This document shows, in pieces, positions 1-12,113 of a stretch of DNA of 64,000 bases. The notes under the pieces are model-generated. The model did not search any database. It was not told where the DNA came from and worked only from the letters and a program-made list of their open reading frames with translations. Every line of letters starts with the position of its first letter. Position 1 is the first letter of the stretch. Source of the stretch: an uncultured Roseobacter sp. (GTDB lineage: Bacteria > Pseudomonadota > Alphaproteobacteria > Rhodobacterales > Rhodobacteraceae); assembly GCF_947495275.1 (NCBI RefSeq), contig NZ_CANLYL010000007.1, positions 62,001 through 126,000 on the forward strand, given 5' to 3'. The position numbers and the translations under genes were made by a program.

Positions 1-2752
<2,752 letters not shown>

Positions 2753-2756
<4 letters not shown>

Positions 2757-5700
2757 TCATCTTCCTCCGCATCGAGAAGTTCCATATTGAGGCCGAGGCC
2801 GCGGACTTCTTTCACCAGAACGTTGAAGCTTTCGGGCACGCCCGCTTCAAAGTTGTCCTCGCCCTTGACGATGGACTCATAGACTTTCGTCCGTCCGGCC
2901 ACGTCATCCGACTTCACGGTCAGCATTTCTTGCAGGGTGTAGGCGGCACCATAAGCTTCCAGAGCCCAGACCTCCATTTCCCCAAACCGCTGGCCACCGA
3001 ACTGCGCCTTACCGCCCAACGGCTGCTGGGTGACGAGGCTGTAAGGCCCGGTCGAACGCGCGTGGATTTTGTCATCCACAAGGTGGTGCAGTTTCAGCAG
3101 ATATTTGACGCCGACGGTCACGGGGCGGGCAAATTGCTCACCGGTACGCCCATCGAACAGAACCGACTGGCCCGAGCTGTCAAAGCCCGCACGCATCAGC
3201 GCGTCGTTCACGTCAGCCTCCTTGGCACCGTCGAAGACTGGTGTCGCAATCGGCACACCGCGGGTGACGTTGCCAGCGGCCTCGATCAACGTGTCCTCAT
3301 CCATGCCCGCGATGCCTTCGTCATAGACGTTCTCACCGTAGGCATGGCTCAGCGCGTCACGCACAGGGGTCAGATCGCCGGAGCGACGGTATTCCTGCAA
3401 CGCCTCGTCCACATTGAGGCCCAGACCACGCGCGGCCCAGCCCATATGTGTCTCAAGGATTTGCCCGACGTTCATACGCGACGGCACGCCCAGTGGGTTC
3501 AGACAGAAATCGACAGGTGTGCCATCGGCAAGAAACGGCATGTCCTCCATGGGAACCACTTTGGAGATAACCCCTTTGTTCCCGTGACGACCGGCCATCT
3601 TGTCGCCCGGCTGCAGCTTGCGCTTCACCGCGACGAAAACCTTGACCATCTTCATCACGCCCGGGGGCAGGTCGTCACCTCGGCGGACCTTCTCGACCTT
3701 ATCCTCAAAGCGCGCGTCGAGCGCCCGTTTCTGGATCTCGTACTGCTCGTTCAGCGCCTCAACTACCTGGGCGTCGGCTTCATCCTTGAGAGCAAGCTGC
3801 CACCACTGACCACGGGTCAGCATCTGCAACAAATCCTCGGTGATTTCAGCGTTGGCAGGCACGCCTTTTGGGCCCTTTACGGCGGTTTTGCCAAGGATCA
3901 TGTCCTTGAGACGCGCATAGATGTTGCGATCCAGGATCGCCATCTCGTCGTCCCGGTCGCGGGCCAGACGTTCGACTTCCTCGCGCTCGATCTGCAATGC
4001 ACGTTCGTCTTTTTCCACACCGTGGCGGTTAAAGACGCGCACCTCGACGACCGTACCAAAGTCACCCGGCTTGACGCGCAGCGAGGTGTCGCGCACGTCA
4101 GAGGCTTTCTCACCAAAGATGGCGCGCAGAAGTTTTTCCTCCGGCGTCATCGGGCTTTCGCCTTTCGGTGTGATCTTGCCTACCAGGATATCGCCCGGTT
4201 CCACGTCCGCCCCGATGTAGACGATGCCCGCCTCATCAAGGTTGCGCAGGGCTTCCTCGCCGACGTTGGGGATGTCCCGGGTGATCTCTTCCGGCCCAAG
4301 CTTGGTGTCACGCGCGGCAACCTCGAATTCCTCGATGTGGATCGAGGTGAAGACGTCGTCACGGGCAATCCGCTCGGAGATCAGGATGGAATCCTCGTAG
4401 TTGTAGCCATTCCAGGGCATGAAGGCGACGACGACGTTCTTGCCGAGCGCCAGTTCCCCCATGTCGGTCGACGGACCATCGGCCACAACCTGCCCCTTGC
4501 GCACCGTGTCACCCACCTTCACCAGCGGACGCTGGTTGATGCAGGTGTTCTGGTTGGAGCGCTGGAACTTGCGCATGCGGTAGATGTCTACGCCTGCGTC
4601 CCCAAGTTCGAGATCCTCGGTGGCGCGGATCACAATCCGCTGCGCATCAACCTGATCGATGATGCCGGCGCGTTTGGCCATGATCGCAGCCCCGGAATCC
4701 CGTGCCACGACCTCTTCGATACCGGTCCCGACAAGCGGCGCCTCGGCCTGCAAAAGCGGGACCGCCTGACGTTGCATGTTAGATCCCATCAGAGCGCGGT
4801 TGGCGTCGTCATTTTCTAGGAAGGGAATGAGCGAGGCCGCAACGGAGACCAACTGTTTGGGCGAGACGTCAATCAGATCAACGCTTTCCGATGGCGACAG
4901 CGTGTAATCACCGGATTTACGCGTGGACACCAGATCATTCACGAACTTCATATTGTCATCGAGGTTGGCGTTGGCCTGCGCCACGGTGTGACGCATTTCC
5001 TCGGTGGCGGACATATAATGCACTTCATCCGTCACCTTGCCGCCTTCAACCTTGCGGTATGGCGTTTCGATGAAACCGTATTTGTTCACGCGGGCAAAGG
5101 TCGCCAGCGAGTTGATCAGACCGATGTTCGGCCCTTCCGGCGTTTCAATCGGGCACATCCGACCATAGTGGGTCGGGTGCACGTCGCGGACCTCGAAGCC
5201 GGCACGCTCACGGGTCAGACCGCCCGGTCCAAGCGCCGACAGACGACGCTTGTGCGTCACTTCCGACAATGGGTTCGTCTGGTCCATGAACTGCGACAGC
5301 TGCGAGGAGCCAAAGAATTCACGTACCGCAGCAGCAGCCGGTTTTGCGTTGATCAGATCTTGCGGCATCACCGTGTCGATCTCGACCGACGACATACGCT
5401 CCTTGATCGCACGTTCCATGCGCAGCAGGCCCACACGGTACTGGTTTTCCATCAACTCGCCGACAGACCGCACGCGGCGGTTACCAAGGTGGTCGATATC
5501 GTCAATGTCACCACGTCCGTCACGCAGATCGACCAGCGCCTTGATACAGGCCACGATGTCCTCACGGCGGAGTGTACGCTGAGTGTCTTCGGCGTCCAGT
5601 GCCAGACGCATGTTCATCTTCACCCGACCAACGGCTGAGAGATCATAGCGTTCGGAATCGAAGAACAACGTGTCGAAAAGAGCCGAAGCGGCCTCAACGG

Positions 5701-6901
5701 TGGGCGGTTCACCCGGACGCATCACGCGGTAGATATCCATGAGCGCAGTATCGCGGTTCATGTTCTTGTCCTGCGCCATTGTGTTGCGCATGTAGGGACC
5801 AACGTTGACGTTATCGATGTCCAGAAGAGGAATCTCGGTGATCCCGGCATCAATGAGCTCTTTGGCCGTTCCGCCAATGAGTGTGCCATCCTTGTCGTAT
5901 TCCAGCGTCATTTCATCACCAGCTTCGACGTAGATCGCGCCGTTTTCTTCGTTGATGATGTCTTTAGCCGCAAACTTGCCCGCGATGTGTTCATAAGGCA
6001 GCAGCAATTCTGTCACCTTGCCTTCGTCGATCAATTGCTTGACCGCGCGCGGGGTGACTTTCTTGCCTTGCTCAAACAGCACTTCGCCGGTCTTAGCATC
6101 CACCAGATCATAGGTGGGACGGGTGCCGCGCACGCGATCCGGGAAGAACGGGGCGACCCAGCCCTTGTTCTTCTTCAGCTTGTAGGTAACGGTGTTGTAA
6201 TAGGCGTCCATGATCGCTTCCTGGTCGAGACCAAGGGCGTAAAGGAGCGTTGTGACAGGCAGTTTCCGACGACGGTCGATACGCGCAAAAACGATGTCTT
6301 TAGCGTCGAATTCAAAATCCAACCAAGAGCCGCGGTAGGGGATGATACGGCAGGCAAACAGCAGTTTGCCGGAAGAGTGGGTTTTGCCTTTGTCGTGATC
6401 AAAGAAAACACCAGGCGAGCGGTGCATCTGGGAGACGATCACACGCTCGGTGCCGTTGACCACAAAGGTACCATTCGGCGTCATCAGAGGCATATCGCCC
6501 ATGAAGACATCCTGTTCCTTGATGTCCTTGACGGATTTCGCGCCGGTGTCCTCGTCCACATCGAACACGATCAGACGCAGCGTCACCTTAAGCGGCGCAG
6601 AGTAGGTCATGTCACGTTGCTGACATTCCTCCACATCGTACTTGGGTTTTTCCAACTCGTACTTCACGTACTCCAGCACGGAAGTTTCGTTGAAGTCCTT
6701 GATCGGGAAGACCGACTGGAAAACACCCGCGATACCTTCGCCGTCCAGGGGGACGTCGGCGTCGCCGGAATTCAGGAAGAGATCATACGAGGATTTCTGA
6801 ACCTCAATGAGGTTTGGCATATCCAGAACTTCGCGGATTTTGCCATAATATTTACGTAGACGTTTCTGGCCAAGGAACGATTGAGCCATATCAGGTGTCA
6901 C
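2753..6901 (-). CDS. rpoB: DNA-directed RNA polymerase subunit beta
   Basis: This 1382-residue protein is the second-largest RNA polymerase subunit, of full length for alphaproteobacteria. The rifampicin-binding region ([20 protein letters not shown], about residues 532-555) keeps the D, H and S positions of sensitive enzymes. The nucleotide-binding segment [13 protein letters not shown] is present near the C-terminal third, followed by the conserved C-terminal clamp residues ([20 protein letters not shown]). It is preceded by rplL across a 246-base leader holding a strong hairpin, and followed with a 4-base overlap by a small lipoprotein ORF instead of directly by rpoC. Confidence 0.99.
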
Positions 6902-7074
6902 CTTTCAGAGTTCTCACCGGACAAGGACACCGTCGGGCCACGGCACCTCGCCCATACGAGACGATACGTTTCGGTCTATTCACAAGCGCCGTCCCACCGG
7001 CGCCTTCCCGACCATTGAACCGCATCTTGGAAAAGGCCTTTGGTCAAAAGACCCTTGCCAAGACAGGTTAAGCC

Positions 7075-7096
7075 GGACCCGAAAACCATCGGGTCC
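7075..7096 (-). promoter_or_regulatory. Hairpin in the rplL-rpoB intergenic leader
   Basis: GGACCCGA and TCGGGTCC form a perfect 8-bp stem around a 6-base loop, 51 bases downstream of the rplL stop. No T-run follows on the transcribed strand, so it is not a classical terminator. In many bacteria the L7/L12 to beta gap holds an attenuator and an RNA processing site that lower rpoBC expression relative to ribosomal proteins. That role is inferred here. A second, weaker pairing (CTTGG...CCAAG around GGTCTTTTGACC) follows toward rpoB. Confidence 0.5.
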
Positions 7097-7147
7097 AGCT
7101 CAATTTTCATTCGGAAGCCAATTGGTACGACTTCCGGAGTTGGCGAC

Positions 7148-7522
7148 TTATGCCAGCTCGACCTCTGCGCCTGCTGCTTCCAGCTTGGCTTTGACGTCTT
7201 CGGCTTCCGCTTTGTCGACGCCTTCTTTGATCTTGCCGCCCGCTTCCACGAGGTCCTTGGCTTCTTTCAGACCAAGACCTGTGAGACCGCGAACTTCTTT
7301 GATCACGTTGATTTTCGAGGCACCTGCGTTTTTCAGGACAACATCGAATTCTGTTTTTTCCTCTTCAGCAGCACCGCCGCCGTCAGCAGGACCAGCCATC
7401 ATCACTGCGCCGCCTGCTGCGGGCTCGATGCCGTACTCGTCTTTGAGGATGGTTTTCAGTTCTTGTGCTTCAAGCAGGGTCAGACCAACGATCTCTTCTG
7501 CCAGTTTTTTCAGATCAGCCAT
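7148..7522 (-). CDS. rplL: 50S ribosomal protein L7/L12
   Basis: This 124-residue acidic stalk protein recruits translation factors to the ribosome. The sequence shows the N-terminal dimerisation domain ([19 protein letters not shown]), an Ala/Gly-rich hinge near residues 40-55, and the globular C-terminal domain ([30 protein letters not shown]). It follows rplJ by 74 bases, the usual L10-L7/L12 pair. Confidence 0.98.
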   Translation of the reverse strand: MADLKKLAEEIVGLTLLEAQELKTILKDEYGIEPAAGGAVMMAGPADGGGAAEEEKTEFDVVLKNAGASKINVIKEVRGLTGLGLKEAKDLVEAGGKIKEGVDKAEAEDVKAKLEAAGAEVELA

Positions 7523-7596
7523 GTTTTAGCTCTTTCCGTTTACGATATGTGTGTTCCAACGTCGCGATTTCAACCCGACGCCAGTTTGACGATGCC

Positions 7597-8112
7597 TTAT
7601 GCTGCCGCCTTGTCCTCGATTGTGGACAAGATGGAGGCGATATTGCTTGCAGGTGCGCCAATGGCCCCGGCGATGTTCGATGCTGGTGCGCCCAACATGC
7701 CCGCGATTGTGGAGATAAGCTCCTCGCGCGATGGCATTTTGGACACGGCTTCGACACCGGCGACGTCCAACGCGTTCTCACCCATGGCGCCGCCGAGGAT
7801 CTCAAATTTCGAGTTCTCTTTGGCATAATCCTGAGCAACCTTGGCCGCAGCCACGGGATCCTCAGAAAAGGTCAGAACGGTCATACCCGACAGAAGGTCA
7901 GCGATGCTTGCGCATGGCTTGCCCTCAAGGGCGATCTTGGCGAGCCTGTTTTTGGCAACACGCACAGACCCACCCGCTTCGCGTGCACGCGCGCGCAGGT
8001 CCTGCATTTCAGCAACTGTCAGACCGGCGTAATGGCTAACCACAACGACGCCAGAGCTTTCAAAGATCTGGCCGAGTTCCTCGACCAGCTGTTCTTTCTG
8101 GGCTCTATCCAC
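7597..8112 (-). CDS. rplJ: 50S ribosomal protein L10
   Basis: This 171-residue protein is the base of the ribosomal stalk and the anchor for L7/L12 dimers. A GTG start at 8112 ([13 protein letters not shown]) is preferred because it matches the usual L10 N-terminus and has GGAG about seven bases upstream. The frame stays open to 8220 but that extension is leader RNA. The core ([26 protein letters not shown]) and the C-terminal helices that bind L7/L12 are present. The upstream 240-base leader is the likely site of autoregulation by the L10-L12 complex. Confidence 0.97.
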   Translation of the reverse strand: MDRAQKEQLVEELGQIFESSGVVVVSHYAGLTVAEMQDLRARAREAGGSVRVAKNRLAKIALEGKPCASIADLLSGMTVLTFSEDPVAAAKVAQDYAKENSKFEILGGAMGENALDVAGVEAVSKMPSREELISTIAGMLGAPASNIAGAIGAPASNIASILSTIEDKAAA

Positions 8113-8352
8113 AGTTTCACTCCAATAACGGGGGTCCAAAAGGACACCCCAGCTCAGTTTAGGAACGCGATCTTCTGCGTCCCGTTTCGGGTCCAATTCA
8201 GGGTCCCGAGCCAAAACCACCCGAAGGCAGGAATTCTCTCGTTTCCCATCTCAGGAAGGAATTATGTGAGTTGCCCCACACCCTCCGTCTCGGACAGAAG
8301 CAAGGCCAATTTCTCAGCCTCGCCCATCTGACGGGTTACCCCGCCAAATCTC
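8113..8352 (-). promoter_or_regulatory. Leader region of the rplJL-rpoBC part of the operon (L10 leader candidate)
   Basis: This 240-base gene-free region lies between rplA and rplJ. It holds repeated GGACCC/GGGTCC words, including a hairpin at 8130-8150 (GGTGTCC, TTTT, GGACCCC) that ends only about 17 bases before the rplJ start. In many bacteria the L10-L12 complex binds a structured leader here to repress translation. That family knowledge plus the local pairing is the basis, and no full covariance fold was computed. Confidence 0.5.
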
Positions 8353-9051
8353 TTATTCAGTGACCGCGTTATCCACGGCAACTGATACGCCAGGGCCCAT
8401 TGTCGAGCTCAGCGCGATTTTCTTCATATACGTCCCTTTGGAACCTGTTGGTTTCGCTTTGGACACGGCCCCAACAAAGGCGCGGATGTTTTCCACCAGC
8501 TTGGCTTCGTCGAATGACAGTTTGCCAACACCGGCGTGCACAACACCGCCTTTTTCCGCCTTGAACTGAACTTCGCCGCCTTTTGCCGCTTTCACGGCGG
8601 CTTCGACGTCCATGGTCACGGTACCCACTTTCGGGTTCGGCATGAGGTTACGCGGGCCCAGCACTTTACCCAGACGACCGACAATCGGCATCATGTCTGG
8701 CGTTGCGATGCAGCGATCAAACTCGATCTTGCCGCTTTGAACGGTTTCCATCAGGTCTTCTGCGCCTACGATATCGGCACCTGCCGCCGTGGCTTCATCT
8801 GCCTTTGGACCACGTGCAAAAACCGCAACGCGTACCGTTTTACCTGTGCCGTTCGGCAGGCCCACAACACCGCGGACCATCTGATCAGCGTGACGCGGGT
8901 CAACACCAAGGTTCATGGCAATCTCAACGGTCTCGTCGAACTTCACCTTCGAGTTGGCTTTGATCAGAGAAACCGCTTCTTCAACGGTCACATCGTCCTT
9001 GCCAGCAAATGCTTCGCGCGCGGCGCGGGTTCTTTTTCCAAGCTTTGCCAT
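8353..9051 (-). CDS. rplA: 50S ribosomal protein L1
   Basis: This 232-residue protein is the L1 stalk component that contacts 23S rRNA and moves with E-site tRNA. It is of typical bacterial length. Conserved segments include [33 protein letters not shown] and [16 protein letters not shown]. It directly follows rplK with a one-base gap, and is followed by the L10 leader. L1 also acts as a translational repressor of the L11-L1 mRNA in other bacteria. Confidence 0.98.
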   Translation of the reverse strand: MAKLGKRTRAAREAFAGKDDVTVEEAVSLIKANSKVKFDETVEIAMNLGVDPRHADQMVRGVVGLPNGTGKTVRVAVFARGPKADEATAAGADIVGAEDLMETVQSGKIEFDRCIATPDMMPIVGRLGKVLGPRNLMPNPKVGTVTMDVEAAVKAAKGGEVQFKAEKGGVVHAGVGKLSFDEAKLVENIRAFVGAVSKAKPTGSKGTYMKKIALSSTMGPGVSVAVDNAVTE

Positions 9052-9052
9052 C

Positions 9053-9478
9053 TTACTTCACCTCGATGCCCATGGAGCGGGCGGAGCCCAGGATGATCTG
9101 CATTGCCGCTTCAACGGAATTGGCATTGAGATCCTTCATCTTCGCTTCGGCAATCTCGCGCACCTGCTTGGAGGTCACGTGACCCACGACTTCGCGCGAC
9201 GGCGTCTTCGCACCGGACTTCAACTTGGCAGCTTTCTTCAGATAGTAGGACGCAGGCGGCGTCTTGATATCCATGGTGAAAGACTTGTCCTGATAGTATG
9301 TGATCACGGTCGGGCAAGGTGCACCTGGCTCCATCTCTGCGGTCTTGGCGTTGAACGCCTTGCAGAATTCCATGATATTGATGCCGCGCTGACCCAGCGC
9401 CGGACCAACCGGCGGGGACGGGTTTGCTTGACCGGCGGGAACCTGAAGCTTCATGGTCCCGGCAAGTTTCTTGGCCAT
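9053..9478 (-). CDS. rplK: 50S ribosomal protein L11
   Basis: This 141-residue protein binds the GTPase-associated centre of 23S rRNA and is needed for the stringent response by RelA-type enzymes (a rel homologue lies at 42-44 kb). The typical segments [20 protein letters not shown] and [13 protein letters not shown] are at the N-terminus. An AAGGAGAAGG ribosome-binding site lies just upstream. It forms a pair with rplA. Confidence 0.98.
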   Translation of the reverse strand: MAKKLAGTMKLQVPAGQANPSPPVGPALGQRGINIMEFCKAFNAKTAEMEPGAPCPTVITYYQDKSFTMDIKTPPASYYLKKAAKLKSGAKTPSREVVGHVTSKQVREIAEAKMKDLNANSVEAAMQIILGSARSMGIEVK

Positions 9479-9612
9479 TAGCCTTCTCCTTTTCCAACCC
9501 CACCCCGGCGCGCCGGTTCGGGTTCATGTTGTCGTGGTCCGGTTTGGATGCCGCGGCACCTTCGCCTCCCACGCTTTGAGCGTCACGCACCGAAAGCTGC
9601 GCGACGGATACC

Positions 9613-10146
9613 TCAGGTCTGCTTGCTGACCTGCGTATATTCCAGTTCGACCGGCGTTTCCCGGCCAAAAATCGAGACCGTCACCTTCAGGCGCTGGTTC
9701 TCGTCATCCACTTCTTCGACCATGCCGTCGAAGTCCTCGAACGGGCCATCGGCCACTTTAACTTTCTCGCCGACTTCGAAGTGAATAAGCGTACGTGGTG
9801 CTTCTTCACCTTCCTGAACCCGATTCAGAATCGCATTCACTTCGGCATCGCGCATCGGCATCGGGCGACCCTGCGGACCCAGAAAGCCGGTGACACGGTT
9901 GATCGAGTTGATCAGATGATACCCGCCATCGGACATTTCCATGTGCACCAATACGTAGCCCGGCATGAAACGGCGCTCGGTAGTTACCTTCTTGCCGCGC
10001 CGCACTTCGATCACTTCTTCGGTCGGAACCAGGACCTCATCGATCTGGTCTTCCAGGCCTTGTTCGGCCACAGACGTACGGATCTGTTCAGCGATCTTCT
10101 TTTCGAAGTTCGACAGGACACTGACCGAATACCACCGTTTTGCCAT
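9613..10146 (-). CDS. nusG: Transcription termination/antitermination protein NusG
   Basis: This 177-residue NusG has the NGN domain first ([20 protein letters not shown]..., [11 protein letters not shown]) and the KOW domain at the C-terminus ([20 protein letters not shown]). It links RNA polymerase to Rho or to ribosomal protein S10. The start at 10146 is chosen because it matches the usual NusG N-terminus. The open frame extends 11 codons upstream without similarity. It follows secE, separated by 207 bases that contain a terminator-like hairpin, which is unusual for this pair. Confidence 0.97.
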   Translation of the reverse strand: MAKRWYSVSVLSNFEKKIAEQIRTSVAEQGLEDQIDEVLVPTEEVIEVRRGKKVTTERRFMPGYVLVHMEMSDGGYHLINSINRVTGFLGPQGRPMPMRDAEVNAILNRVQEGEEAPRTLIHFEVGEKVKVADGPFEDFDGMVEEVDDENQRLKVTVSIFGRETPVELEYTQVSKQT

Positions 10147-10232
10147 CTGATCTTTGGTTCCTGTCTTACCAAGCGCCACTGCAAGCGCTAAAATTCCACT
10201 GCATTTCAGACGTTTAGCCTGTCGACCTTAAA

Positions 10233-10262
10233 CAAAAAGCGGCGCGCAACACGAATCGCCGC
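10233..10262 (-). terminator. Terminator-like hairpin between secE and nusG
   Basis: On the minus strand GCGGCG and CGCCGC pair across a 12-base loop and are followed directly by TTTTTG. This is the form of a weak rho-independent terminator or attenuator. Its place between secE and nusG would reduce read-through into nusG or call for a separate nusG promoter. Confidence 0.55.
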
Positions 10263-10353
10263 ACGCCCTGTTTCTAGTCAGGTGTGCGGGATACTCCGCA
10301 CGGCCAAATGTTTCAAGGGCTTTAAGGCTTTTTTTAAGCGGGCAGCGGTCGCT

Positions 10354-10551
10354 TCAACCGAACATGTTCAGAACAGCCTGAAGGCCACCCCGAATAATGA
10401 TGTCTACCGTCGCGAAGAACACAGCAGTAAGCGCCGCAAGGATAAACACCATGACAGTCGTTAGCATCACTTCGCGCCGCGTTGGCCAGACAACCTTGGC
10501 CACTTCGGCGCGGACTTGCTGAATAAACTGAAGCGGATTGGTGGTGGCCAT
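10354..10551 (-). CDS. secE: Preprotein translocase subunit SecE
   Basis: This 65-residue protein is the single-span SecE of the SecYEG translocon, of the short form usual in alphaproteobacteria. It has the amphipathic motif FIQQVRAEVAKVVWPTRREV followed by one membrane segment (about residues 29-52). It precedes nusG, as in most bacteria. A good sigma-70-like promoter lies at 10582-10610. Confidence 0.96.
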   Translation of the reverse strand: MATTNPLQFIQQVRAEVAKVVWPTRREVMLTTVMVFILAALTAVFFATVDIIIRGGLQAVLNMFG

Positions 10552-10581
10552 GGAATGTCTTCCCGAGATTGAGTTGGTCGC

Positions 10582-10610
10582 GACATAACGAGCCGGGGAT
10601 CAGAATTCAA
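10582..10610 (-). promoter_or_regulatory. Probable promoter of secE
   Basis: TTGAAT and TATGTC are spaced by 17 bases on the minus strand, with the -10 element about 30 bases upstream of the secE start. This is a reasonable housekeeping sigma-70 promoter. Called by eye only. Confidence 0.5.
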
Positions 10611-10640
10611 GAGCGCTCCTGCTCGCAACTTGGAAAGCTC

Positions 10641-11219
10641 TCAGAATGCGCGCTCTTCCCGCAAACGGCGGAGACGGTCCTCCAAGACAATTGCGTGCCG
10701 TTGATCCGCTTTAGCAATTGCACGTAAATCTGGGAAACTCAAACTGTCCGACCACTTCGATGGAAGGTGAGACAGGAACTTGTGCCATCGGCGAACGCTT
10801 TGCAAACCCAGAACGCGGATATACCGGGCAGATGCCGGGAACCAGCGTTTGTAGGCGCGGAAAATCATGATTGCACGTAGCCAAAACGCATCCGGACCGG
10901 CAATCACGAGCGCTCCCAAGAAGATAACCGCAAAGAACAACAGCATTCCAAGAAGGAGAGCCGGTTTCAACAACAGCAACAGCGCGGCACAGGACCAGAG
11001 AACTACGCGGACATTAGGTCGCCAAGACGCAAGACGTCCGCCAGGTGCTTGCCTGAAGCCAAGCTTTGACTGATGACATGGCGCTCCGCCGTCTTTGGCC
11101 GCTTCGTCAACGTATTGGTGAGCCCGATTTTCGCATGTCTCGACGGCTTTCCCGCCATTTTCCACCACCAAGGCCCGTATTGCGGCAACGTCCGTATCCA
11201 AAATCTGTGAGCCATCCAT
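10641..11219 (-). CDS. Hypothetical membrane protein between tRNA-Trp and secE
   Basis: This 192-residue protein is not one I recognise. A charged N-terminal region of about 75 residues is followed by two adjacent hydrophobic spans (about residues 72-90 and 92-112, rich in Leu, Val and Phe). A basic C-terminal cytoplasmic region (MIFRAYKRWFPASARYIRV, RLRRLREERAF) follows. The start at 11219 is preferred over upstream TTG because GGGGGA lies nine bases before it. It sits between tRNA-Trp and the secE promoter. No function is inferred beyond membrane location. Confidence 0.65.
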   Translation of the reverse strand: MDGSQILDTDVAAIRALVVENGGKAVETCENRAHQYVDEAAKDGGAPCHQSKLGFRQAPGGRLASWRPNVRVVLWSCAALLLLLKPALLLGMLLFFAVIFLGALVIAGPDAFWLRAIMIFRAYKRWFPASARYIRVLGLQSVRRWHKFLSHLPSKWSDSLSFPDLRAIAKADQRHAIVLEDRLRRLREERAF

Positions 11220-11318
11220 GTTATCAATCCCCCGATTGCCATTCCACAACAAGGCATTTCTAAGGGATGAATTGGGCTGCTAAGAGGCAGAATGATGGCG
11301 GAGATGTGGCGATAAAGC

Positions 11319-11394
11319 TGGCAGGGGCTGAGGGACTCGAACCCACGACCCTCGGTTTTGGAGACCGATGCTCTACCAACTGAGCTAAACCCCT
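11319..11394 (-). tRNA. tRNA-Trp (anticodon CCA)
   Basis: The 76 bases include an encoded 3' CCA. The acceptor stem AGGGGTT pairs with AGCCCCT with one G-U pair. The D arm is TAGCTCAGTTGGTAGAGCA, and the anticodon loop CTCCAAA gives CCA, which reads UGG. The T arm GGGTTCGAGTCCC is intact. Its place near tuf and secE matches the classical tufB-tRNA-Trp-secE-nusG arrangement. Confidence 0.97.
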
Positions 11395-11830
11395 ATGCCG
11401 GGCTTCGGCGTAGTCGGAAATGCAACCGGGTTCAAGAGCATATTGCGCTCGGCCTCAGTAATTGCGGATCATTTGATGAAAAACTTGGTTGCAGAACTGG
11501 AGGAGGTAAATGGAATTACCGCTTCGATTCAGATCGTCAGTCTCAATATCAGACCAGCATTCCACTGCTCGCCAGTTCAGGACCTTGTTGACGGCCTCAG
11601 TTTTGGACCGCCACATGATTTCGCAGACCCCTGCAGTGGCTGGTGATCAAAATTTCAAAAAAGTTCGGCGAATGTAATCTGGATCACGGACGGGCGTCTT
11701 TACCTATGAGAAAGTACAGGTGTTCCAAGGCGATATATGCCAAGGAGCAACATTTTAAGAAGCACTGCAAGAATTTACCGATGTTATGTTTGACCAGTTT
11801 CCCAACGTGCCCTCAGTTAGAGATAGACCC
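11395..11830 (+). other. Gene-poor interval between tRNA-Trp and a small lipoprotein ORF
   Basis: These 436 bases are richer in A+T than the flanks. Open frames of 60-83 codons exist (for example 11395-11646), but they lack a recognisable domain or convincing ribosome-binding site. I see no repeat or RNA gene here. The segment probably contains the promoter of the short plus-strand ORF that begins at 11831. Confidence 0.5.
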
Positions 11831-11980
11831 ATGAACACCAAAAACATTTTATCGATTTTCGCCGCCTCCGTAATTTTAATGGGCTGCGCTGAGACCGGGC
11901 AATATCCGGTGACAGGTCACGCCGTAGGCGAAACGGATCAGGTGAAGTTCATGAGTGTGACGCACGTACCAGCTTTTTAG
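11831..11980 (+). CDS. Very small putative lipoprotein (49 residues)
   Basis: The peptide starts MNTKNILSIFAAS and contains LMGC19, a good lipobox after a basic n-region and hydrophobic core. The mature part would be only about 30 residues (CAETGQYPVTGHAVGETDQ). No family is recognised; small entericidin-like lipoproteins have this size, but the mature sequence is not clearly one. The ribosome-binding site is weak. It lies on the opposite strand to the tuf-rpoC block. Confidence is limited by its length. Confidence 0.45.
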   Translation: MNTKNILSIFAASVILMGCAETGQYPVTGHAVGETDQVKFMSVTHVPAF

Positions 11981-12049
11981 ACCAGAATTTGTTCCACCTT
12001 TGGGCCTGCACCCAGGGACATTAGTAGAGTAACGAGTACCTCATATTAT

Positions 12050-12083
12050 AAAAAAGGCCGCTGATCGACGATCGGCGGCCTTT
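12050..12083 (-). terminator. Rho-independent terminator of tuf
   Basis: AAAGGCCGC and GCGGCCTTT form a 9-bp stem 31 bases after the tuf stop. The 13-base loop has a further GATC/GATC pairing, and on the minus strand a T-run follows. The stem is flanked by A and T on both sides, so it could also stop plus-strand transcription from the small lipoprotein gene. Confidence 0.85.
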
Positions 12084-12113
12084 CTGCATGGCGGTAAAAT
12101 ATCGCGACGCGAT

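Noticed and set aside
7597-8220. A longer L10 start at 8220.
   Set aside because: The first 36 codons lie in the structured leader and have no similarity to L10; the GTG at 8112 has a good ribosome-binding site.
11395-11646. Open frame of 83 codons next to tRNA-Trp.
   Set aside because: Its ATG touches the tRNA 5' end, no ribosome-binding site is seen and no motif is recognisable.
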